From contig JAVXAG010000041.1 of the NCBI GenBank assembly GCA_036660615.1, positions 1 to 14,476 of the forward strand: 14,476 bases of DNA. The letters are read 5' to 3'. The notes below the pieces were generated by a model. It made no database searches. It saw only the letters and a list, made by a program, of their open reading frames with translations, and was not told the DNA's origin. Each line of letters begins with the position of its first letter. Within the stretch, counting starts at the first letter, position 1. The translations under genes and the position numbers were made by a program. Source of the DNA: JAVXAG01 sp036660615. GTDB lineage: Bacteria; Bacillota; Clostridia; Peptostreptococcales; Anaerovoracaceae. Of the stretch, positions 7,601-13,002 are shown piece by piece.

Positions 7601-7990
7601 ATTCATTTTTAAAATGGTTGGCGTCCCTACTGTTTCTTCCCAATTACCTTCTATAATGTTTATTTTCTGCAAAATATCCACAGAAACTGTATCCATATTT
7701 ACGTCATTATTAAATTCCAACATTACCATGGAATAGTTTGAGCTTGACATAGACTGGACATTTTTTATGTTTTCCAATGTTGCCAAGGACTGCTCAAGTG
7801 GTTTGGTTATGGCTGTTTCAACTTTTTCTGGTGCCGCTCCCGGATATGGTGTCATTACAATGACGTATGGCATGTCCATATTTGGCAACAAATCCGGTGT
7901 CATCTTAGTAAACGACACTACTCCAAGCACAATAATTATTACTGCTGCCACAAACACTGTTAATGGCTTTTTTACACTAAATTTTGGCAT
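4610..7990 (-). CDS. RND-family efflux permease with a coiled-coil porter insertion
   Basis: A 1126-residue proton-driven exporter of the AcrB/MMPL superfamily, resembling Gram-positive pumps such as SwrC. It has TM1 (about 10-28), a first porter domain, a TM2-TM6 cluster (about 425-590), TM7 (about 613-634), a second porter domain, and TM8-TM12 (about 950-1107). TM4 carries GMLVDNSVVVIENIFR (491-506), with D495 kept and AcrB's second aspartate replaced by Asn. In TM10, GIIVNNGIVLVDY has Asn where AcrB has its essential lysine. A charged, heptad-like segment (about 200-290) is inserted in the first porter domain. No adaptor or outer-membrane partner is nearby, consistent with a monoderm cell. 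The ATG overlaps the TetR stop as TAATG, with AAAGGAG 8 bases upstream, so translation is probably coupled and expression is repressed by the TetR protein. The substrate is unknown (drugs, surfactants or peptides are possible). Confidence 0.94.
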   Translation of the reverse strand: MPKFSVKKPLTVFVAAVIIIVLGVVSFTKMTPDLLPNMDMPYVIVMTPYPGAAPEKVETAITKPLEQSLATLENIKNVQSMSSSNYSMVMLEFNNDVNMDTVSVDILQKINIIEGNWEETVGTPTILKMNPSMMPISVAAVSFDGKSQTELSNFVKDTLLNKLEGTSGVASISAGGILDEKVNVVLSQDKIDKINNQVLGSINSNLAKAEREINKGKKEINQGLAKVADGRTKLEAGATYIPEEQYKEATAKLDKTEKQLKDGLKEINKQSKQIESQGNQARANANVGDKITAEMISNILKAQNFSMPAGYVEDDGTKYLVSVGDEIITEKEAKNIYLFKLGIAGIEDVRLNDVADVFMKNNAKDIYATINGENGVVLSFSKQSNIATAEVSKNINEKFEELSKEYKGVEFTTLMDQGDYIQIVISSILTSLLWGALFAILILLLFLRDLKPTIITLCSIPISLIFAIVMMYFSGITINLLSLSGLAVAVGMLVDNSVVVIENIFRLRRQGVPPVKAAVAGAKQVAGAITASTLTTICVFVPIIFTDGITRQLFTDMALTVAYSLIASLIIALTLVPAAASKMLINVKDYEGKRFTYFLDKYKQSARFALHHRGIVLGLALVLLVGSAGLTLAKGFIFMPEMSSPQISVTMEMPEGTKLNDTKAMADKVIKKVETVKEVDTVGAILANGGMMGMSAGGQTDATKVSMYVMLDEKMKRTSGEIADEINDICKDFPCIVTASGSSMGDFTTALGGQGVSINVYGTDLKELQNTAIAVGKKLETVKGVEEVENGIVDPDREIHFVIDKTKAMKEGVTVAQVYGAVVAEMKTEETSTSVNWEGDNYDVIVSSDTKNQLNPKDMEKLVISVKDPNGKEKNLKLSDISRIEETDALSSIGRDNQTRFLTVKATVSDGYNVTKVTADAEKVISQLKISEDSKVEFSGENEMILDAMKDMMMMLLLGIIFIYMIMVAQFQSLKSPFIIMFTIPLAFTGGLLALLLTGKEISVIAMVGFVMLCGIIVNNGIVLVDYINQLRGHGMAKKEAIIQAGATRMRPILMTSLTTILGLTVMALGKTAGTDMMQPIAIVCIGGLLYATLLTLYVVPVIYDLMNKEEYNHLTDEDLDITGIQ

Positions 7991-8604
7991 TACTTAATCT
8001 CCTTTAAAGCTCCCATTTTTATCATCTCTAGTTGTTTTTTATATTTCCTTACGATTTCCTCTGCGTTTTCAACGTCATATAGGCACCTTGCTACTGCATC
8101 TTTTAATGCGGAAAAAAGTAATTCTAACAAAATTTCTATATCCTCTTGGCTATGACTTCTCAGCCCCTCTGTGTTCATATTCTGTTTAAAAATCTCAAGA
8201 AATTCTCTTTCTTGATCAAATGCACATTCTACTGAGCATTCCATATTTGAATTCACCTGTGAAAGTATGTTTCTGCAAAAGTTTTTATTTTCGCTTTTCA
8301 AACCAAATTCAATGGTTCCTTTCAATATGTTTTCCATAGCAAAAAATACATCGCCTCCATTTTCTTTGAAGTTGCTAACCACCTGAGTTTTTATAAAGCT
8401 TAAATGGTCTTCCATTATGTATTCTATTACATCATTTTTATCTCTAAAATACTGATAAAAGCTCCCTCTTGGAATATCTGCCTCTTGTATTATTTTATTT
8501 ATGGACATTTCCACGACTGGAACGTTTGATATTTCCTTTACTACTGCTTTTATTATTCTATTTTGTTTCTCTTTTGGTAAATTAAAAAAAGTATCTTTTG
8601 GCAT
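7990..8604 (-). CDS. TetR-family transcriptional repressor of the RND pump operon
   Basis: A 204-residue cytoplasmic repressor. The N-terminal TetR helix-turn-helix spans about residues 12-60, with INKIIQEADIPRGSFYQYFRDK as the recognition region (GSFYQYF is the classic GTFYHYF-like core). The remaining helical part is the ligand and dimerisation domain, where an inducer, perhaps a pump substrate, would bind. The ATG follows AGGAGG by 5 bases. It is first in the operon and overlaps the RND permease by one base. A consensus sigma-A promoter upstream carries two RTGACA-N3-TGTCAY palindromes, so negative autoregulation together with the pump is strongly suggested. Assignment of those sites to this protein comes from position and symmetry, not from data. 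Confidence 0.95.
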   Translation of the reverse strand: MPKDTFFNLPKEKQNRIIKAVVKEISNVPVVEMSINKIIQEADIPRGSFYQYFRDKNDVIEYIMEDHLSFIKTQVVSNFKENGGDVFFAMENILKGTIEFGLKSENKNFCRNILSQVNSNMECSVECAFDQEREFLEIFKQNMNTEGLRSHSQEDIEILLELLFSALKDAVARCLYDVENAEEIVRKYKKQLEMIKMGALKEIK

Positions 8605-8623
8605 TTCATCCTCCTAAAAAAAG

Positions 8624-8644
8624 AAAATGACAATGTGTCATTTT
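8624..8644. promoter_or_regulatory. TetR operator copy 1
   Basis: Perfect 9-bp inverted repeat with a 3-base centre, core ATGACA-ATG-TGTCAT. It begins about 5 bases downstream of the expected transcription start of the repressor/pump operon and ends before the ribosome binding site, where a bound repressor would block elongation or promoter clearance. Confidence 0.8.
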
Positions 8645-8655
8645 GTCTATTTCTT

Positions 8656-8684
8656 ATTATATGTGACAAGGTGTCACTTGTCAA
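8656..8684 (-). promoter_or_regulatory. Consensus sigma-A promoter of the tetR-RND operon
   Basis: On the minus strand a perfect -35 TTGACA (8684-8679) is followed by a 17-base spacer and a perfect -10 TATAAT (8661-8656). Transcription should start near 8649. The strong promoter needs repression, and an operator fills the spacer. Confidence 0.85.
8663..8677. promoter_or_regulatory. TetR operator copy 2, inside the promoter spacer
   Basis: GTGACA-AGG-TGTCAC is a perfect 6-bp inverted repeat with a 3-base centre, the same design as copy 1. It lies entirely between the -35 and -10 boxes, the classical site for steric exclusion of RNA polymerase. The two operator centres are 36 bases apart. Confidence 0.82.
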
Positions 8685-8720
8685 CGTGTTTATTGTTGTT
8701 TGTTATTGTTTTGCTGTGGG

Positions 8721-8742
8721 TATAATTAGTTAAACGTTAAAC
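8721..8742 (+). promoter_or_regulatory. Candidate -10 box and tandem GTTAAAC repeat upstream of ccdA
   Basis: TATAAT (8721-8726) is a perfect -10, but no convincing -35 lies 16-18 bases upstream (only TTGTTA at 15). Immediately after it GTTAAAC occurs twice in tandem (8729-8735 and 8736-8742), around the expected transcription start. The weak -35 plus a direct repeat could mean regulated transcription. The GGGAG ribosome binding site follows at 8747-8751. Confidence 0.4.
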
Positions 8743-8759
8743 TGAAGGGAGTACACTTG

Positions 8760-9404
8760 ATGCAATATATAATTTCTTTTTTGGAGGGTATTATAACAAT
8801 AATTTCCCCTTGCATATTACCACTTCTGCCACTATATGTGACTTACTTTGCGGGAAACGATCTGGATGGTAATACAAAAAAGGTTGTGAAAAACGCCTTT
8901 GGCTTTGTCATTGGATTTACAATAGTTTTTGTTGCATTAGGAGCTTTGGCTGGTTCAATTGGAATGATTTTGAAAGAGTACCAAACTTATGTAAATATTG
9001 GGCTTGGACTAATAGTCATTATATTTGGGCTTAACTTCCTCGGAGTCTTTAAATTTACTCTTGGGAAACAAAGGAATTCAAATGGTAAAGTACACAATCT
9101 GGGATTCTTTTCTTCTATTACACTGGGAATGGTTTTCTCAATTGGTTGGACACCTTGCGTCACCGCTTTCCTTGGCTCAGCATTAATGTTAGCATCTCAA
9201 CAAGGTTCAATGCTAACTGGCTCACTGATGCTACTGTGTTATTCACTTGGTCTTGGCGTTCCATTTATCCTATGTGCTTTGATTTTGAACAAACTTCGAA
9301 ATGCATTTGATTTTATCAAAAAACACTATAATATAATAAATATGGTCTGTGGCATATTGCTTATTATTTTGGGAATATTCATGGCCCTTGGCTTATTGAA
9401 CTAA
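8760..9404 (+). CDS. ccdA: CcdA/DsbD-type membrane thiol reductant transporter
   Basis: A 214-residue integral membrane protein with about six transmembrane helices. CcdA proteins carry electrons from cytoplasmic thioredoxin across the membrane to extracytoplasmic thioredoxin-like proteins. The pair of redox cysteines is visible in the expected helices: SPCILPLLPLY (C18) in TM1 and GWTPCVTAFLGSAL (C133) in TM4. The length matches the CcdA family, without the periplasmic domains of DsbD. ATG 8760 is preferred over TTG 8757 because GGGAG ends 8 bases before it. The next gene, 41 bases downstream, encodes a membrane-anchored thioredoxin that is the natural recipient of the electrons. No cytochrome c maturation gene is visible. 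The pair may instead reduce other surface or spore proteins, as CcdA does in Bacillus sporulation together with StoA. Confidence 0.93.
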   Translation: MQYIISFLEGIITIISPCILPLLPLYVTYFAGNDLDGNTKKVVKNAFGFVIGFTIVFVALGALAGSIGMILKEYQTYVNIGLGLIVIIFGLNFLGVFKFTLGKQRNSNGKVHNLGFFSSITLGMVFSIGWTPCVTAFLGSALMLASQQGSMLTGSLMLLCYSLGLGVPFILCALILNKLRNAFDFIKKHYNIINMVCGILLIILGIFMALGLLN

Positions 9405-9445
9405 AAAGATTTTTAGGCAAGGATGAACTTGATTGGAGGTATATA

Positions 9446-10000
9446 ATGAAAAAAAATATAAAAATACTTTTGCTTGGAGTATTAGCAATCGTTGTTGTAC
9501 TAGGAGCTTTTAAACTTTATGGCACTTTGGTTTCTAAAAACGATCCCTTGTCCGGTGTTGAAAGTGGCGACAAGATAGCGGCTCCCGACTTTAAGGTATA
9601 CGATAAAGACGGTAATGTTGCTAAACTGTCCGACTTCCAAGGAGAACCAGTAATATTGAACTTTTCCACAAGCTGGTGTCCAAACTGCAAGGAAGAAAGC
9701 CCTGCTCTTCAAGCGGCCTATGATGCAATTGGCGACAAGGTAAACTTCTTAATGATTGATTTGATCGGTGCTAGAGGCGAAACCATTGCTGACGGTATGG
9801 CATATATTAAAGAAAACGGTTACACTTACCCTGCATATTATGACACTGACCAAGAAGCGGCAGTGGCTTATGGAGTAAGTTCTTTCCCTTGCACATTTTT
9901 TATTGACCGAGACGGCAGCGTGCTATTCAGAAACCTTGGCCCAATAAAAGAGTCAACCATACTTTCATATAGTAAAACTTTTTATGACATAGAAATATAA
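9446..10000 (+). CDS. Membrane-anchored TlpA/ResA-like thiol-disulfide oxidoreductase
   Basis: A 184-residue extracytoplasmic thioredoxin-fold protein. KKNIKILLLGVLAIVVVLGAF (2-22) is an uncleaved signal anchor; no lipobox cysteine is present. The domain starts at APDFKVYDKDGNVAKLSDF, with active site TSWCPNCKE (C78 and C81) and the cis-proline loop SSFPCTFFID (P148). C149 directly follows the cis-proline, where this family usually has Thr, so a third cysteine lies beside the active site. The ATG follows GGAGG by 6 bases. It is co-transcribed with ccdA, which should keep it reduced. Family roles include cytochrome c maturation (ResA), spore cortex formation (StoA) and repair of oxidised surface proteins. 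Which one applies cannot be decided here. Confidence 0.92.
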   Translation: MKKNIKILLLGVLAIVVVLGAFKLYGTLVSKNDPLSGVESGDKIAAPDFKVYDKDGNVAKLSDFQGEPVILNFSTSWCPNCKEESPALQAAYDAIGDKVNFLMIDLIGARGETIADGMAYIKENGYTYPAYYDTDQEAAVAYGVSSFPCTFFIDRDGSVLFRNLGPIKESTILSYSKTFYDIEI

Positions 10001-10006
10001 AGACAG

Positions 10007-10048
10007 GGCAAAGGCACTTCACTATTAATGAAGCCCTTTGCCTATTTT
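10007..10048 (+). terminator. Terminator of the ccdA-thioredoxin operon, overlapping the convergent gene's end
   Basis: GGCAAAGG (10007-10014) pairs with CCTTTGCC (10035-10042), and CTTCA (10017-10021) with TGAAG (10029-10033), with a small bulge and 7-base loop. TATTTT follows. The 3' arm and tail lie inside the last codons of the convergent cysteine desulfurase gene, so coding and termination signals share bases. Confidence 0.75.
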
Positions 10049-11167
10049 CCATATGGCATCAATTGCCACATCAATATCATTTTTTGTATTAAAGGGGCCT
10101 ACGCTTAAACGTATGGCTCCTTTTTCCCATGTACCGATGGTTTTATGGGCTAGCCCTGCGCAATGATACCCTCCACGCACTGCAATTCCATACTCATTGT
10201 TTAATTGCGATGTGACGTCTTCGCAGCTAAGTTCTCCAATATTAAACAGTGAAATCCCCGTTTTCTTTGTCGATACCGGCCCATATACTTTTATAAACGG
10301 CATATTTCTTGTGGCATTTTCAAGCCTCAAAATCAATTCTTGCTCGTAGGAGCCGATGGTTTTTACACCTATTTTATTCACATATGTTGCAGAATACCCA
10401 AGACCAATTATTGCTGGCGCATTTACTGTGCCTGCTTCGAACCCCTCTGGAAATTCTTCCGGCTGTATGCGGCTTTTTGACTCAGTGCCAGTTCCCCCAA
10501 ACAGCAAAGGTTTCATCTTTATTGTTGGCGAGACATAAAGCGCCCCCGTTCCAAGTGGACCAAGCAAACCTTTATGCCCTGGTACTGCCAATATGTCTAT
10601 GTTCATTTTTTTTACATCTATATCAACGCTACCCGAACTTTGCGCCCCATCTACCATAAAAGTGATTCGATGTTTTTTTGCCATTTCCCCTATGGCATCA
10701 ATGTCCATAATTGTTCCTGTTACGTTGGAGGCATGTGTACATACAATTAATTTTGTATTTGGTTTTATATGTTTTTCTATGGATTCTGGACTGACATAAC
10801 CTCTGATATCTGCCTGCACTATGGTTTGGCTTATGCCACTTTTTTCCAAAACCTTCAGTGGTCGCAATACTGAATTGTGTTCCATTGATGTGGTTATGAC
10901 GTGATCCCCTTCTGTTAAAATCCCCATTATCCCCATGTTTAATGCTTCTGTGGCATTTTTTGTGAATACCAATCTCTCTGCATTTTGAATATTAAACACT
11001 TTTGCTAAGTTTCGTCTTGCCTCATAAACTTCTTCTCCAGTCCGCATAGACATATAGTGTCCCGACCGGCCAGGATTTCCACAATATTTTAAAATACACT
11101 CCTCCATTACAGCCATCATGCCTCTTGGCTTTGGAAAAGACGTCGCCCCATTATCTAAATATATCAT
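10025..11167 (-). CDS. Class-V aminotransferase fold cysteine desulfurase family protein
   Basis: A 380-residue PLP enzyme of the NifS/SufS-like superfamily, which removes sulfur from cysteine as a persulfide, giving alanine. Visible features are N-terminal YLDNGATSFPKP, TSMEHNSV with H97 (stacks on PLP), VDGAQSSG with D173 and Q176, PGHKGLLGPLGTG with Schiff-base K199, and RGGYHCAGLAH with the loop cysteine C336 that takes the sulfur. The YLDNGATS-PKP start and RGGYHCA loop fit the 'cysteine desulfurase family protein' subgroup seen in Firmicutes, apart from housekeeping IscS. Start ATG 11167 has GGGGTG close upstream; an in-frame TTG at 11179 lacks support. No iron-sulfur scaffold or tRNA-thiolation partner is adjacent, so the sulfur acceptor is unknown (selenium or other sulfur transfer is possible). 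Confidence 0.9.
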   Translation of the reverse strand: MIYLDNGATSFPKPRGMMAVMEECILKYCGNPGRSGHYMSMRTGEEVYEARRNLAKVFNIQNAERLVFTKNATEALNMGIMGILTEGDHVITTSMEHNSVLRPLKVLEKSGISQTIVQADIRGYVSPESIEKHIKPNTKLIVCTHASNVTGTIMDIDAIGEMAKKHRITFMVDGAQSSGSVDIDVKKMNIDILAVPGHKGLLGPLGTGALYVSPTIKMKPLLFGGTGTESKSRIQPEEFPEGFEAGTVNAPAIIGLGYSATYVNKIGVKTIGSYEQELILRLENATRNMPFIKVYGPVSTKKTGISLFNIGELSCEDVTSQLNNEYGIAVRGGYHCAGLAHKTIGTWEKGAIRLSVGPFNTKNDIDVAIDAIWKIGKGLH

Positions 11168-11187
11168 CACGCACCCCAAGTTCTTCC

Positions 11188-11219
11188 AAATAAAATATAG
11201 AGGACATTTAGTCCCCTAT
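11188..11219 (-). terminator. Terminator-like hairpin between the YdcF gene and the cysteine desulfurase gene
   Basis: On the minus strand UAGGGGAC (11218-11211) pairs with GUCCUCUA (11205-11198) using one G-U pair, around a 5-base loop, followed by the U-rich UAUUUUAUUU. It can end the YdcF transcript. It lies only about 20 bases upstream of the desulfurase start codon, so it may be a leaky terminator or attenuator. Confidence 0.6.
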
Positions 11220-11257
11220 TAATATATGTATTTTTTCTTTCTCTTGTGCTATGATTT

Positions 11258-11962
11258 CTATTCCCCATGGCTCAAAATTCCACTTCCACTTATAGGAATG
11301 GTTTCGCCTCCTAGTGTTGCACCTTTTTTTGCCATTACTTTTACAAAATCTTTATCTCTTGCTAAGATTTCTCTAAGGTCTCTACCTATTTGCCCTGGAT
11401 ATCTTTTCTGGTCGGCGGACACTGCTTTGGTTTCAATGCCAAGCTCATTGCCTATATACAATGCGCGGTACTGATGATATGTTTGTGTCACTACGATTAC
11501 CTTCTTTGCCTGAAATATTGTCTTCGCTCTATACATTGAGTCGTATGTGGAAAATCCTGCGTGGTCACAGAAAACATCTTGGGATTTTATGTCTTTACCC
11601 AGAGTGTAATTTAACATCGTATGTATTTCGTTATATTCATCCTGTCCGTTATCTCCTGACAGTAATATCTTTGGCGCTACACCACTTTTGTACAATGCAA
11701 TACCTGTATCCAACCTATCTTTTAACATGGGCGTCGGTGTCCCATCTGGTCTCACTCCCGCTCCCAATACTAAAATACAGTCCGCCCCTTGGCTCTTTAT
11801 CTTTTGAATTTCCTCTGGGCCAAAACTAATATCTTCTGTTTCAACTTTATAAATTATGTTACCCTTTTCCTTCATAACTACATAAAAGTTAATCGAAAGA
11901 ACAAATATACATCCAATTATAATAATCCCCATTAATAATCGACCGATTTTTCTTTTGCTCAT
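11258..11962 (-). CDS. YdcF/SanA-type (DUF218) membrane-anchored protein
   Basis: A 234-residue protein with one N-terminal membrane segment (about 8-29, RLLMGIIIIGCIFVLSINFY) and an extracytoplasmic DUF218 domain. Typical motifs are CILVLGAGVRPDGTPTPML, RLDTGIALYKSG, ILLSGDNGQDEYNE and VIVVTQTYHQYRA. SanA, a family member, affects envelope permeability and vancomycin sensitivity at high temperature in enteric bacteria. The biochemical activity is not established for most members. The start is ATG 11962, with GGGAGG 7 bases upstream; the frame stays open for 49 codons further upstream, but no ribosome binding site or family similarity supports that part. It is followed by a hairpin terminator and then the desulfurase gene on the same strand. 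No functional link between the two is evident. Confidence 0.9.
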   Translation of the reverse strand: MSKRKIGRLLMGIIIIGCIFVLSINFYVVMKEKGNIIYKVETEDISFGPEEIQKIKSQGADCILVLGAGVRPDGTPTPMLKDRLDTGIALYKSGVAPKILLSGDNGQDEYNEIHTMLNYTLGKDIKSQDVFCDHAGFSTYDSMYRAKTIFQAKKVIVVTQTYHQYRALYIGNELGIETKAVSADQKRYPGQIGRDLREILARDKDFVKVMAKKGATLGGETIPISGSGILSHGE

Positions 11963-11969
11963 CTCCAAT

Positions 11970-11975
11970 CCTCCC
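11970..11975 (-). promoter_or_regulatory. Ribosome binding site fixing the YdcF start
   Basis: GGGAGG on the minus strand lies 7 bases before ATG 11962. It decides against the longer open frame that begins near 12109. Confidence 0.75.
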
Positions 11976-12114
11976 TTGGTACTATTATGACTTAATTGTG
12001 GCATAGATTCAATGAGAAAATTGCTATTCGGTGATTTCTCTTTGATTGTCTTCAAGTCTTTGCAAAATAATTTAAAATATGGTACAATTTCTTTATCTAA
12101 AGAAATCATTTTTG

Positions 12115-12146
12115 CAGTATTAATTCAGTGGGTAAATCGAATACTG
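12115..12146. promoter_or_regulatory. 7-bp inverted repeat in the leader of the shikimate operon
   Basis: CAGTATT (12115-12121) and AATACTG (12140-12146) are perfect inverted copies 18 bases apart, upstream of the DAHP synthase start. They may be an operator or a 5' RNA hairpin. The divergent space 11963-12173 holds no other clear element, and no consensus sigma-A promoter could be fixed in either direction. Confidence 0.3.
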
Positions 12147-12173
12147 TAGTAAATATAGAAAGAAGACAATCTT

Positions 12174-12989
12174 ATGAATGCTGAGTATACCCTTGCCAGT
12201 AGGGCAAACCACCCAGAAAATACAATAATAGATGTACAAGGTAACTGTTTTGGCAATGGTTCAATTCAAATAATCGCAGGGCCATGCTCTGTTGATTCAA
12301 GAGAACAAGTTATTGACCTTGCTAGAGAGGCTAAAGCGGCTGGGGCGACTATGCTCCGCGGTGGAGCTTTTAAGCCAAGAACGTCACCCTACTCCTTCCA
12401 AGGCCTTGGAAAAGAAGGCATAGAATACTTGCTTGAAGCGAAAAGTCTTACCGGTTTACCAGTTGTAAGCGAACTTGTAGATAAAGAAGATCTTCCTTTG
12501 TTTCAAGATATCGATATCATTCAGGTCGGTGCAAAAAATATGCAAAATTATGCTTTACTAAAAGCTCTTGGAAAAATAGATAAGCCAGTCATTTTGAAAC
12601 GTGGTTGGTCAAACACCTTAGAAGAACTTCTTTTGAGCGCAGAATATATCTTAGCTGGTGGAAATAATAAAGTAATTCTTTGCGAACGTGGCATACGAAC
12701 TTTTGAACCTTTGACTAGAAACACCTTTGACGTAAGTGCCATTCCTTTGTTAAAAGAACTTTCCCATCTACCAGTAATTGCAGATCCAAGCCATGGTACA
12801 GGTGTCGCTTCACTTGTTGGTCCCGCAGCACTTGCAGGAGCAATAGTTGGCGCCGATGGACTGCTAATAGAAATACACAATTATCCCGAATGTGCCCTTT
12901 GTGATGGAAAGCAGGCAATCACCAGCAAGGAACTATCTGAACTTGTAAATAAGATTGCTGCCGTTACACCTTTTGCTTATCAACGATAA
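12174..12989 (+). CDS. aroF: 3-deoxy-7-phosphoheptulonate (DAHP) synthase, type I-beta, without regulatory domain
   Basis: Condenses phosphoenolpyruvate with erythrose 4-phosphate, the first step of the shikimate pathway, in the cytoplasm. The 271-residue product is a TIM barrel with the family's signatures: IIAGPCSVDS (metal ligand C38), MLRGGAFKPRTSPYSFQGLG (PEP and phosphate binding, 60-79), ILKRGWSNTLEE, ILCERGIRTFE and IADPSHGTG. The chain starts just before YTLASRANHPENTII, the segment that normally links a regulatory domain to the barrel in about 340-residue homologues. The N-terminal ferredoxin-like feedback domain is therefore absent, as are ACT or chorismate mutase fusions. The enzyme may be insensitive to aromatic amino acid inhibition, or controlled in another way. 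The ribosome binding site before ATG 12174 is weak (AAGAAG). aroB follows after 13 bases. Confidence 0.95.
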   Translation: MNAEYTLASRANHPENTIIDVQGNCFGNGSIQIIAGPCSVDSREQVIDLAREAKAAGATMLRGGAFKPRTSPYSFQGLGKEGIEYLLEAKSLTGLPVVSELVDKEDLPLFQDIDIIQVGAKNMQNYALLKALGKIDKPVILKRGWSNTLEELLLSAEYILAGGNNKVILCERGIRTFEPLTRNTFDVSAIPLLKELSHLPVIADPSHGTGVASLVGPAALAGAIVGADGLLIEIHNYPECALCDGKQAITSKELSELVNKIAAVTPFAYQR

Positions 12990-12993
12990 AGAT

Positions 12994-12998
12994 GGAGG
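12994..12998 (+). promoter_or_regulatory. Ribosome binding site fixing the aroB start
   Basis: GGAGG lies 4 bases before ATG 13003. An alternative upstream frame opening at 12955 would overlap the DAHP synthase gene and lacks a ribosome binding site. Confidence 0.75.
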
Positions 12999-13002
12999 TC
13001 TT

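Noticed and set aside
8605..8759. Small gene or RNA between tetR and ccdA
   Set aside because: The stretch is accounted for by two promoter regions, two operators and a ribosome binding site; no open frame with a start signal was seen.
11461..11829. Plus-strand open frame of 122 codons opposite the YdcF gene
   Set aside because: Antisense shadow; the minus strand shows full DUF218 motifs.
11963..12109. 49-codon N-terminal extension of the YdcF protein
   Set aside because: GGGAGG lies before ATG 11962, and the extension would hide the N-terminal membrane anchor behind an unrelated segment.
12548..12880. Minus-strand open frame of 110 codons inside DAHP synthase
   Set aside because: Antisense shadow of a well-conserved enzyme.
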